NCBI RefSeq assembly: GCF_013522825.1
Contig: NZ_JAAMQZ010000016.1
Span: 1-64,000 of the forward strand
Origin: Stutzerimonas stutzeri
GTDB taxonomy: Bacteria > Pseudomonadota > Gammaproteobacteria > Pseudomonadales > Pseudomonadaceae
Length of the DNA: 64,000 nucleotides
Reading direction: 5' to 3'
Position numbers and translations under genes: made by a program. The notes beneath the pieces were generated by a model. It was not told the DNA's origin. It made no database searches and saw only the letters and a program-made list of their open reading frames with translations. Every line of letters starts with the position of its first letter. Position 1 is the stretch's first letter. This document shows positions 37,668 through 47,554 of this stretch, piece by piece.

Positions 37668-38663
37668 ATGCATATCGCCATCCGCCTGTTGCTGACCTTC
37701 CTGCTGCTCGTCAGCGGGCCGGTCATGGCGGAGAAACTGCCGCGCCTGGTGCTGGCCGGCCCCTCGTCCTCGGTGTCCAACCCGCTGATCCACATGGTCG
37801 AATCCGGCGCGCTGGACGATCTCGCCGACAAGGTCGAATTCGTCAGCTGGCGCGACCCGGACCAGTTGCGGCTGATGGCGCTCAATGGCCAGGCCGACGT
37901 GCTGGCCATGCCGGTCAACGTCGCCGCCAACCTCTACAACCGCGGCGCCAAACTGCGCCTGCTCAACGTCTCGACCTGGGGCCTGCTCTGGCTGGTGTCC
38001 CGCGATCTCGGCCTGACGCGCATGGCCGATCTGCGCGGCAAGGAAATCACCATGCCGTTTCGCGGCGACATGCCGGACATCCTCTTCGGCCTGCTGGCCG
38101 AGCGTGAAGGCCTGGACGTGCGCAAGGACCTGCGCCTGCGCTACGTCGCCACCCCCATCGACGCCATGCAGCTCTTGCTGATGCGCCGCACCGACCATGC
38201 GCTGCTGGCCGAGCCGGCCATCTCCATGGCGCTGCGCAAGGCCGATTCGGGACCGCTGAGCCTGGTCGCGCCACAGCTGCACCGCAGCATCGACCTGCAA
38301 CAGGAATGGGGCCGGCTGCTGCAACGCGAGGCGCGCATTCCCCAGGCCGGCATCGCCCTGATGGCCAGCGTCAAGGACAACCCGGCCATCGCCACCCGCA
38401 TCGCCAGCGCCTATGCCGAATCCCTGCAATGGTGCGGCGAACAGGCCCAGGCCTGCGGAGAAATGGTGGCCAGACACCTGACCATGCTCAGCGCCGAAGC
38501 CATCACCGACTCGCTGGGCGTGGCGCAGATGCAGGCCGTACCTGCCGTGCAGGCGCAGGCAGAGGTCGAGTTCTTCTTCGAGCAGTTGCTGCAGAAGAAC
38601 CCGGCCCTGATCGGCGGCAAGCTGCCGCCAGAGGACTTCTATACCCCCGCGGCGACGCCATGA
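37668..38663 (+). CDS. ABC transporter substrate-binding protein (NMT1/SsuA-like)
   Basis: This is a periplasmic binding protein of 331 aa with a signal peptide (about 1-21, ending VMA). The fold pattern is that of the NMT1/THI5/SsuA group (LVLAGPSSSVSNPLIHMVESGALDDL, then WRDPDQLRLMALNGQADVLAMPVNVAANLYNRGAKLRLL broken over about 62-100). Such proteins bind sulfonates, nitrate, thiamine precursors or aromatic compounds. Here it sits three bases after a TonB receptor and overlaps the permease gene, so its ligand should be what the receptor admits. Ligand not predictable from sequence. Confidence 0.82.
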   Translation: MHIAIRLLLTFLLLVSGPVMAEKLPRLVLAGPSSSVSNPLIHMVESGALDDLADKVEFVSWRDPDQLRLMALNGQADVLAMPVNVAANLYNRGAKLRLLNVSTWGLLWLVSRDLGLTRMADLRGKEITMPFRGDMPDILFGLLAEREGLDVRKDLRLRYVATPIDAMQLLLMRRTDHALLAEPAISMALRKADSGPLSLVAPQLHRSIDLQQEWGRLLQREARIPQAGIALMASVKDNPAIATRIASAYAESLQWCGEQAQACGEMVARHLTMLSAEAITDSLGVAQMQAVPAVQAQAEVEFFFEQLLQKNPALIGGKLPPEDFYTPAATP

Positions 38664-39451
38664 ACCTGCTGCGCAGCTGGCTGCGAGGGCTGCCGGGCTA
38701 TCTCTGGAGCGGCTGGGGCGCACTGTCCAGCCTGTTCCTGCTGCTCGCCCTGTGGGACGCCGGGGCGCTCTACTACGGATCACTGGTGCTGCCCTCGCCG
38801 CTGGAAACCTTCGCCCGTCTGCAACAGCTGATCGCCGAAGGCAGTGCCTGGCCGGAACTGCTGGCCACCGGACGCCGCGCCCTGCTCGGCTTCGTGCTGT
38901 CGGTGATCGTCGGCAGCGCGCTGGGCCTGGCTGCCGGCGTGTCGATGACCGCCTCGATGATGTCGCGCCCCCTGGTCACGGTGCTGATGGGCATGCCGCC
39001 GATCGCCTGGCTGGTGCTGGCGATGCTCTGGTTCGGCGCCAGCGACGGCACGCCGGTGTTCACCGTGTTCATCGCCAGCTTTCCGCTGATCTTCGTCGGC
39101 GCGCTGCAGGGCACCCGCACCCTGGACAACCAGCTCAAGGACATGGCCCGCGCCTTTCGCCTGCCACGGCGCATGCTGTTCTTCGATGTCTACCTGCCGC
39201 ATGTGGTGTCCTACCTGTTCCCGGCGTGGATCACCGCGCTGGGCATGTCCTGGAAGGTGGTGGTGATGGCCGAGCTGCTGGCCACCCAGGACGGCGTCGG
39301 CGCCGCCCTGGCGGTATCCCGTTCTCACCTGGACACCAGCGCCACCATGGCCTGGATCATCGCCGTGGTGGGCCTGCTGCTGGCGGTGGAATACCTGCTG
39401 CTGGAGCCGATCAAGCGTGAAGTGGAACGCTGGCGCGAGGTGTCGGTATGA
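38660..39451 (+). CDS. ABC transporter permease (SsuC/TauC-like)
   Basis: This inner-membrane permease of 263 aa has six hydrophobic helices. The binding-protein-dependent transport motif is in the region ARAFRLPRRMLFFDVYLPHV (EAA-loop equivalent, about 166-185), followed by ALGMSWKVVVMAELLATQDGVG, typical of SsuC/TauC permeases. The start at 38660 overlaps the stop of the binding-protein gene (ATGA), and its end overlaps the ATPase gene by four bases. Part of the five-gene TonB/ABC/NnrS operon. Confidence 0.88.
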   Translation: MNLLRSWLRGLPGYLWSGWGALSSLFLLLALWDAGALYYGSLVLPSPLETFARLQQLIAEGSAWPELLATGRRALLGFVLSVIVGSALGLAAGVSMTASMMSRPLVTVLMGMPPIAWLVLAMLWFGASDGTPVFTVFIASFPLIFVGALQGTRTLDNQLKDMARAFRLPRRMLFFDVYLPHVVSYLFPAWITALGMSWKVVVMAELLATQDGVGAALAVSRSHLDTSATMAWIIAVVGLLLAVEYLLLEPIKREVERWREVSV

Positions 39452-40269
39452 CGCAACTGACCATCAGCGGTCTGGCCCATGCATTTGGCCGCGACGAAAT
39501 TCTGCAGGGCATCGGTCTCGACCTGGCGGCGGGCGAAGTCGTCGCCCTGGTCGGCCCTTCCGGCTGCGGCAAGACCACGCTGCTGCACCTGTGCGCCGGC
39601 CTGCTCGATGTGCAGGAAGGTCGCATCGACAACAGCTTCCAGAACCCCGCCTGCATGTTCCAGCAACCGCGCCTGCTGCCGTGGAAAACCACCATCGACA
39701 ATATCGCCCTGGGCCTCAAGGCTCATGGCATGCCGGGTGGCGAACGCCTGCGCCAGGCCGAAGCGCTGGCCTTGCGCCTGGGCCTGGCCCGTGGCGATCT
39801 GGGCAAGTTTCCGCACCAGTTGTCCGGCGGCATGCAGAGCCGGGTGTCGCTGGCCCGCGCGCTGGTGCTGCAACCGGACCTGCTGCTGCTCGACGAGCCC
39901 TTCGCCGCGCTGGATATCGGCTTGAAGGAAGAACTCTACGCGCTGCTGCTGGCCGAGCAGGCCGCCAGAGGCATGGGTGTGCTGATGATCACCCACGATC
40001 TGATGGAAGCCGTGCGCCTGGCCGACCGCATTCTGGTCATGGCCGCCGAACCGGGGCGCATCGTCAGTCATCTGGCGCTGCAACTGCCCGCGTTGCAGCG
40101 CAGCGATGCCTGGATCTACCAGCACACCGCCGAGCTGCTGCAGCTGCCCGCCGTGCGCCAGAGCTTCGGCCTGATCACGCGAGCGCAAGCGCCGGAGGCG
40201 CCGGCAACAGCGACCATTCACGAAATGGCCCCCGCCTCCACCTCCGCCAGAGTGCGCTCACGATGCTGA
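39448..40269 (+). CDS. ABC transporter ATP-binding protein (SsuB/TauB-like)
   Basis: This ATPase of 273 aa has Walker A GPSGCGKTT (about 36-44), the Q-loop in MFQQPRLLPWKT, signature LSGGMQSRVSLARAL, Walker B LLLLDEPFAALD and H-loop ITHDLMEA. It is closest in style to nitrate/sulfonate/taurine ATPases. The C-terminal tail of about 35 residues after the fold (ARAQAPEAPATATIHE) is Ala/Pro-rich and may be a spacer. It overlaps the permease upstream by four bases and nnrS downstream by seven. Confidence 0.9.
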   Translation: MTQLTISGLAHAFGRDEILQGIGLDLAAGEVVALVGPSGCGKTTLLHLCAGLLDVQEGRIDNSFQNPACMFQQPRLLPWKTTIDNIALGLKAHGMPGGERLRQAEALALRLGLARGDLGKFPHQLSGGMQSRVSLARALVLQPDLLLLDEPFAALDIGLKEELYALLLAEQAARGMGVLMITHDLMEAVRLADRILVMAAEPGRIVSHLALQLPALQRSDAWIYQHTAELLQLPAVRQSFGLITRAQAPEAPATATIHEMAPASTSARVRSRC

Positions 40270-41516
40270 CTCCTTCCGCCAATCGCCTCGCGGCCTGGCC
40301 GCTGCTGCTGTGCAGCTTCCGCCCGCTGTTTCTGGTGACCGCGCTGCTGGCGGTGCTGAGCATCGCCTTGTGGCTGGGTTTTCTCGGTTTCGGCCTGGCG
40401 CTGCCGGCGGTGCCGGGTGGGCCGCTGGTGTGGCACGCCCACGAACTGCTGTTCGGCTTCGGTCTGGCGGCGGTGGCCGGTTTCGTACTGACCGCCGTCC
40501 CGGAATTCACCGCCACCGCCGCCTTTGGCCGGCGCGTCGGGCTGGCCTTCGTGCTGCTGTGGCTATTGGCGCGCCTGAGCTTCTGGCTGTCCGGCCTGCT
40601 CGGCCCCTGGCCAGCGGCGCTGTGCAACGTCGCCTTCGCCCTGGCCCTGCCGGTATTGCTGACGCCACGCCTGCTGGGCGATCCGCTGCGACGCCAGTGG
40701 GGCTTTTTCGGCGGCCTGAGCGCGCTGGCGCTGGTGGTGATCGGCTTCCAGCTCGACGTGCTGCGCGGCCTCTACCCGATGCGCTGGCTGCATGCGGCGG
40801 TCGGCGTGATGATGGTGCTGATCGTGGTGGCCATGAGCCGTATCTCCATGCGCATCGTCAACGATGCCATCCAGGCCCGCCGCGATGCCGGCCACGAAGT
40901 GGATGAGGATTATCGTGCCCGCCCGCCCCGGCGCAACCTGGCGATCTTCTGCATCACCCTGTTCAGCCTCGGCGAATGGCTGGCCCTGCCCGGTGCGCTC
41001 AATGGCTGGCTGGCCTTGGCCGCCGCGGCAGCGGTGTTCAACCTGCTCAATGACTGGCATGTCGGGCGCGCCCTGCTGGAGCGCTGGTCGCTGATGCTCT
41101 ACAGCGTCTACGGGCTGATGGCGCTGGGTTATGCGCTGCTCGGCATCGCGCAGCTGTCCGGGGATTTCGGCGCCAGCGCCGGGCGCCACCTGCTGACGCT
41201 GGGCGCGATGGGCATCTCGATTCTCGCGGTGCTGTGCATCGCCGGTCGTACCCACAGCGGCTATGCGCTGGATCAGCGGCGCTGGGTGCCGTTGGCGACC
41301 CTGGTGCTGGTGCTGGCGGCATTGCTGCGTGCCGCTGCCGGTATGCCCGGCATGCCAAGCACGGCGCTGAACCTGCTGGCCGGCCTCGGCTGGCTGATCG
41401 CCTTCGCCCTCGCCTGCCGCTATCTCGGGCCGATCTGGCTAAGCCCACGCCCGGATGGCGGGCAAGGGTGCGAGGAACCGCTGGAAAGCGAAGGCACAGG
41501 CGGCTGCAGGGTGTAG
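40263..41516 (+). CDS. nnrS: NnrS family membrane protein
   Basis: NnrS proteins are heme- and copper-containing multi-helix membrane proteins linked to nitric-oxide metabolism and to relief of nitrosative stress. This one is 417 aa with about 12 hydrophobic segments and family motifs FRPLFL (near 20), VWHAHELLFGFGLAAVAGFVLTAVP (about 57-81, conserved His pair), LHAAVGVMMVLIVVAMSRIS and AGRTHSGYALDQRRW. The ATG at 40263 overlaps the ATPase stop by seven bases, so it is co-translated with the ABC importer. It is the last operon gene; repeats follow. Its pairing with a TonB receptor and ABC importer is the notable point. Confidence 0.9.
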   Translation: MLTPSANRLAAWPLLLCSFRPLFLVTALLAVLSIALWLGFLGFGLALPAVPGGPLVWHAHELLFGFGLAAVAGFVLTAVPEFTATAAFGRRVGLAFVLLWLLARLSFWLSGLLGPWPAALCNVAFALALPVLLTPRLLGDPLRRQWGFFGGLSALALVVIGFQLDVLRGLYPMRWLHAAVGVMMVLIVVAMSRISMRIVNDAIQARRDAGHEVDEDYRARPPRRNLAIFCITLFSLGEWLALPGALNGWLALAAAAAVFNLLNDWHVGRALLERWSLMLYSVYGLMALGYALLGIAQLSGDFGASAGRHLLTLGAMGISILAVLCIAGRTHSGYALDQRRWVPLATLVLVLAALLRAAAGMPGMPSTALNLLAGLGWLIAFALACRYLGPIWLSPRPDGGQGCEEPLESEGTGGCRV

Positions 41517-41554
41517 GAAGGGCGGGACGCCGAGTCCATGCCCGCGAAGGGCTG

Positions 41555-41831
41555 TTGTAGGTCGGATCACGCTTCACCGACCCGACGGGCGAGCGGCCAG
41601 GCGCGTTGAAGGCTGAGCGGTCAGGCATGGATGGCCGCATCACATCGTCGGATTACGCCTTCGGCTAATCCGACCTACAAAGGCCGGCTCTGCGCTGGTG
41701 TAGGTCGGGTCACGCTTCACCGACCCGACAGGCGAGCGGCCAGGCGCGTTGAAGGCTGAGCGGTCAGGCATGGAGGATCGCATCACACCGTCGGATCATC
41801 GGATTACCCCTTCGGCTAATCCGACCTACAA
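41555..41831. repeat. Two tandem copies of a ~130-bp inverted-end repeat (MITE-like)
   Basis: Copy 1 (41555-41680) and copy 2 (41699-41831) both begin TGTAGGTCGG and end CCGACCTACAA, so each has inverted ends. The inner sequences are nearly identical (GCGAGCGGCCAGGCGCGTTG and AAGGCTGAGCGGTCAGGCAT in both). Copy 2 has a few extra bases near ATCATCGGATTAC. Each also contains a hairpin GGATTA...TAATCC related to the one at 54944-54965. The block separates nnrS from the convergent spuH gene and holds no gene. Confidence 0.85.
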
Positions 41832-41857
41832 CAGCCTTCACCTCAGATGCTTTCCGC

Positions 41858-42742
41858 TCAGCTATGCGCCGGTGGTGGCATCATCACTTTGCGTTCGGCA
41901 CCCTGGTCGACATCCAGCTCCAGCGCCTGCTGCATCGCTCGCACGCGGCGCTTCTCCGCGCGCCGGGTGAGATACCAGGCGATAAAGGTGAACAGCGACA
42001 CGGTGAGCAGGATCAGGCTGGCGACGGCGTTGATCTCCGGCTTCACGCCCAGGCGCACGGCGGAGAAGATTTCCATCGGCAACGTGGTCGAGCCCGGTCC
42101 GGAGACGAAGCTGGCCAGCACCAGGTCGTCCAGCGACAGGGCGAAGGACAGCATGCCACCAGCGGCCAGCGAGGGCGCGATCATCGGCATGGTGATCAGG
42201 AAGAACACCTTCCACGGGCGCGCACCGAGATCCATCGCGGCTTCCTCGATGGACAGGTCCAGCTCGCGCAGGCGCGCCATCACCACCACCGCCACGTAGG
42301 CCGAGCAAAAGGTGGTGTGGGCGATCCAGATGGTCACCAGCCCGCGCTGCGCCGGCCAGCCCACCAGCTGCGCCATGGCCACGAAGAGCAGCAGCAGAGA
42401 CAGGCCGGTAATTACCTCGGGCATCACCAGCGGCGCCGTGACCAGCCCGCCGAACAGGGTGCGGCCACGGAATACCGGGATGCGCGTCAGCACGAAGGCA
42501 GCCATGGTGCCCAGCGCCACCGCGGCGATGGCGGTGTAGAAGGCCACTTCCAGCGAGCGCATCACCGCGCCCATCAGCTGCGTGTTGTCCAGCAGGCCGA
42601 TATACCACTTCAGCGACCAGCCGCCCCACACCGTCACCAGCCGCGAAGCGTTGAACGAGTAGATGACCAGAATCACCATCGGCAGGTAGATGAACAGCAG
42701 CCCCAGCACCAGGATCAGATTGGAGAAGCTCCAGCGCTTCAT
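41858..42742 (-). CDS. spuH: Polyamine ABC transporter permease SpuH (PotI-like)
   Basis: This is one of two inner-membrane permeases of the putrescine/spermidine importer. It is 294 aa with six helices, and the EAA motif IEEAAMDLGARPWKVFFLITMP (split, about 179-200) contacts the ATPase. The last 30 residues form a charged cytoplasmic tail (RRAEKRRVRAMQQALELD). It is the last gene of spuABCDEFGH. Its ATG overlaps the stop of a 27-codon frame that separates it from spuG. Confidence 0.93.
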   Translation of the reverse strand: MKRWSFSNLILVLGLLFIYLPMVILVIYSFNASRLVTVWGGWSLKWYIGLLDNTQLMGAVMRSLEVAFYTAIAAVALGTMAAFVLTRIPVFRGRTLFGGLVTAPLVMPEVITGLSLLLLFVAMAQLVGWPAQRGLVTIWIAHTTFCSAYVAVVVMARLRELDLSIEEAAMDLGARPWKVFFLITMPMIAPSLAAGGMLSFALSLDDLVLASFVSGPGSTTLPMEIFSAVRLGVKPEINAVASLILLTVSLFTFIAWYLTRRAEKRRVRAMQQALELDVDQGAERKVMMPPPAHS

Positions 42743-42822
42743 AGCGTGCCCTCCAGCTGTTTGGCCATGCTTCTGGATGAAAAGACTGTTGAACAGGACG
42801 GGCCACCGCTCGGGTAGGTCAT
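42739..42822 (-). CDS. Possible 27-aa linker ORF between spuG and spuH
   Basis: The ATG (42822) overlaps the spuG stop as ATGA, and the stop overlaps the spuH start as ATGA, so ribosomes could run through all three frames. The peptide begins MTYPSGGPSCSTVF and ends MAKQLEGTL. Its last codons copy the end of spuG (AKELEGKL), indicating a short duplication of the spuG 3' end. It may be merely a coupling device with no functional peptide. Confidence 0.4.
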   Translation of the reverse strand: MTYPSGGPSCSTVFSSRSMAKQLEGTL

Positions 42823-43715
42823 AGCTTGCCCTCCAGTTCCTTCGCCTGGTTCCTGTTGAACAGAATGATCGGCACGATCAGGATCGCCAGCATCACCACC
42901 GCCAGTGCCGAAGCCACCGGCCAGTCGCGGTTGTTGAAGAACTCCTGCCAGAGCACCTTGCCGATCATCAGCGTCTCGGGGCCACCGAGCAGTTCGGGGA
43001 TGACGAACTCGCCCACCACGGGAATGAACACCAGCATGCAGCCGGCGACGATGCCGTTCTTCGACAGCGGCACGGTGATTTTCCAGAAGCTGGTCAGCCG
43101 CCGGGCGCCCAGATCGGACGCGGCTTCCAGCAGGCTCAGATCGTGCTTCACCAGATTGGCGTAGAGCGGCAGGATCATGAACGGCAGGTAGGAGTAGACC
43201 ACGCCGATATACACCGCAAGATCGGTGTTGAGGATCTGCAACGGCATATCGATCAGGCCCATGCCCAGCAGCAGGCTGTTGAGCAGGCCGTTGCTGCTGA
43301 GGATGCCCATCCAGGCGTAGACGCGGATCAGGATCGCGGTCCAGGTTGGCATCATGATCAGCAGCAGCAGCACCGTCTGCAGGTCCTTGCGGGCGCGGGC
43401 GATGGCATAGGCCATGGGATAGCCGACCAGCAGGCACAGCAGGGTGCTGAAGAAGGCGATTTTCAGCGAGCCGGCATAGGCGGCCAGATAGAGATCATCC
43501 TCGCTGAGGAAGATGTAATTGCCGAGGTTGATCAGCATCTGCAGCTGTTGATCGGCGTAGGCGAAGATATCCGTGTACGGCGGGATCGCCACGTCCGCTT
43601 CGGCGAAGCTGATCTTCAGCACGATGGCGAACGGCAGCAGGAAGAACAGCATCAGCCACAGGAAGGGGACGCCGATGACCAGTCGGCGCCCGGTGTTCAG
43701 CCGCACCCGACTCAT
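42819..43715 (-). CDS. spuG: Polyamine ABC transporter permease SpuG (PotH-like)
   Basis: This is the partner permease of SpuH. It is 298 aa with six helices, N-terminal RLVIGVPFLWLMLFFLLPF, a periplasmic stretch EADVAIPPYTDIFAYADQQL typical of PotH, and the EAA motif LLEAASDLGARRLTSFWKITVP split at about 203-224. It overlaps spuF by four bases upstream. Downstream, its stop is joined to spuH through a small coupled frame rather than directly. Confidence 0.93.
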   Translation of the reverse strand: MSRVRLNTGRRLVIGVPFLWLMLFFLLPFAIVLKISFAEADVAIPPYTDIFAYADQQLQMLINLGNYIFLSEDDLYLAAYAGSLKIAFFSTLLCLLVGYPMAYAIARARKDLQTVLLLLIMMPTWTAILIRVYAWMGILSSNGLLNSLLLGMGLIDMPLQILNTDLAVYIGVVYSYLPFMILPLYANLVKHDLSLLEAASDLGARRLTSFWKITVPLSKNGIVAGCMLVFIPVVGEFVIPELLGGPETLMIGKVLWQEFFNNRDWPVASALAVVMLAILIVPIILFNRNQAKELEGKL

Positions 43716-44863
43716 GCCTGCAGCACCACGCCGCTGTCGCTGAGCCAGTGCAGATACACCTGCTCATCCCAGGTCGGCCATTTTACGTGGCGCTCGGCGT
43801 TGGCAACGAAGGCCTGCAGCAGCAGCCCGGATTCCAGCTTGATGTAGTACACCGAATGCCCGCCCAGATAGGCGATGTCATGCACGATACCCTGCACCCA
43901 GTTGTAGTCGGGCAGCTCCAGCTCCGGCTTCTCGATGCTCATCAGCAGTTTCTCGGGACGCAGGGCGAAGGTCACGCGCTTGTCCTGGGCGCGGGTGCTG
44001 ATGCCATGGCCGACATAGATCGGTCGTTCCAGCTGCGGACAGGCGATCACCGCGTGGTCTTCGGCATCCTCGATCAGCTCACCGTCGAACAGGTTGACGT
44101 TGCCGATGAACTCGCAGACCAGCCGGCTGGCGGGGGTTTCGTAGATATCCATCGGGCTGCCGACCTGGGCGATCCAGCCGATATGCATGATGGCGATGCG
44201 TTCGGCCATGGTCATGGCCTCTTCCTGGTCATGGGTGACCATCACGCAGGTCACGCCGACGCGCTCGATGATCTGCACCAGCTCCAGTTGCATTCGCGAG
44301 CGCAGCTTCTTGTCCAGCGCGCCCATGGGCTCATCGAGCAGCAACAGCTTGGGCCTTTTCGCCAGCGAGCGAGCCAGGGCCACGCGCTGACGCTGGCCGC
44401 CGGACAGCTGGTGCGGTTTGCGCTTGGCGTACTGGGTCATCTGTACCAGACCCAGCATCTCTTTGACGCGTTCGTCGATCTCCGCCTTCGACAGACGATC
44501 CTGCTTGAGACCGAAGGCGATGTTCTGCTCCACGCTCATGTGCGGGAACAGCGCATAGGACTGGAACATCATGTTGATGGGCCGCTCGTAGGGCGGCATG
44601 TCGGTGATGTCCTGGCCATCGAGGAAAATGCGGCCTTCGGTCGGTCGCTCGAAACCGGCCAACATGCGCAAAAGTGTCGACTTGCCCGAACCGGAGCCAC
44701 CGAGCAAGGCGAAGATCTCACCCTGATGGATGTTCAGTGAGACATCATCGACCGCTACCGTTTCGTCGAATTTCTTCGTGACGCGGTCGATCTTCAGCAG
44801 CACCTGCTTGTTCTGGCTCTCACCGGTGAGGGCCTTTTTGTAGGCGCTGGAGGCAACGGCCAT
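43712..44863 (-). CDS. spuF: Polyamine ABC transporter ATP-binding protein SpuF (PotG-like)
   Basis: This is the ATPase of the polyamine importer. It is 383 aa with an ABC domain (about 22-250; Walker A GGSGSGKST, Q-loop FQSYALFPHM, signature LSGGQRQRVALARSL, Walker B LLLLDEPMGALD) and a C-terminal TOBE domain (about 300-380; VTFALRPEKLLMS). The N-terminal 20 residues are extra, as in PotG. It lies 85 bp downstream of spuE and overlaps spuG by four bases. Confidence 0.94.
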   Translation of the reverse strand: MAVASSAYKKALTGESQNKQVLLKIDRVTKKFDETVAVDDVSLNIHQGEIFALLGGSGSGKSTLLRMLAGFERPTEGRIFLDGQDITDMPPYERPINMMFQSYALFPHMSVEQNIAFGLKQDRLSKAEIDERVKEMLGLVQMTQYAKRKPHQLSGGQRQRVALARSLAKRPKLLLLDEPMGALDKKLRSRMQLELVQIIERVGVTCVMVTHDQEEAMTMAERIAIMHIGWIAQVGSPMDIYETPASRLVCEFIGNVNLFDGELIEDAEDHAVIACPQLERPIYVGHGISTRAQDKRVTFALRPEKLLMSIEKPELELPDYNWVQGIVHDIAYLGGHSVYYIKLESGLLLQAFVANAERHVKWPTWDEQVYLHWLSDSGVVLQA

Positions 44864-44948
44864 GCGCGAACTCCCGATTGAAAGAAATGAGCCCGGACGC
44901 CGCCGGATCTATCGTCTTGAAAAGGCCGGGCAGCGCCCGGCCACGTCG

Positions 44949-46052
<1,104 letters not shown>

Positions 46053-46154
46053 TTACAGGCCGCGCGTGCACAGCGGACGAAAGGCGGGCTATTTATTGGA
46101 AAAACCTCGGGAAATCAACTGGTCTGATACAAAAAGCCATACTTCGTGCCCGTA

Positions 46155-46195
46155 CAGGCTGCCGCCCCCTTTGCCAGCGGTGAGGAAGCAGCCTG
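46155..46195 (-). promoter_or_regulatory. Inverted repeat between spuD and spuE
   Basis: CAGGCTGC (46155-46162) and GCAGCCTG (46188-46195) can form an eight-pair stem around 25 bases, in the 200-bp space after spuD. There is no T run, so attenuation or mRNA stabilisation is more likely than full termination. No gene is seen in the space. Confidence 0.45.
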
Positions 46196-46237
46196 CCGGC
46201 TCGCACAGGTCGCAGACCCGGCGAGCCTGGTCGGGTA

Positions 46238-47377
<1,140 letters not shown>

Positions 47378-47554
47378 TCAGCAGAAGGCGAATCGCATCG
47401 CTTCCCTCGGCTTAACCGAGCAGCGAACAGGCTGTGCCGATTCGACACAGCCTCGGGAAGCCTGGCAAAAGCACGCGCGCAGTCTGGCAAGGTCGATGAC
47501 GGTTTTTCAATAACCCGAGCGCAGTTCTCATGCATTCGTAACGATAGTAGCTCC

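Noticed and set aside
35625..38783. Very long minus-strand open frame (about 1050 codons) opposite the TonB receptor and binding-protein genes
   Set aside because: Its translation is Gly/Ala/Gln/His-rich with no family motif and mirrors high-GC coding on the other strand; the plus-strand genes have clear domains.
41555..41831. CRISPR-like array
   Set aside because: Only two units, each about 130 bp with inverted ends and no unique spacers of regular length, and no cas genes nearby.
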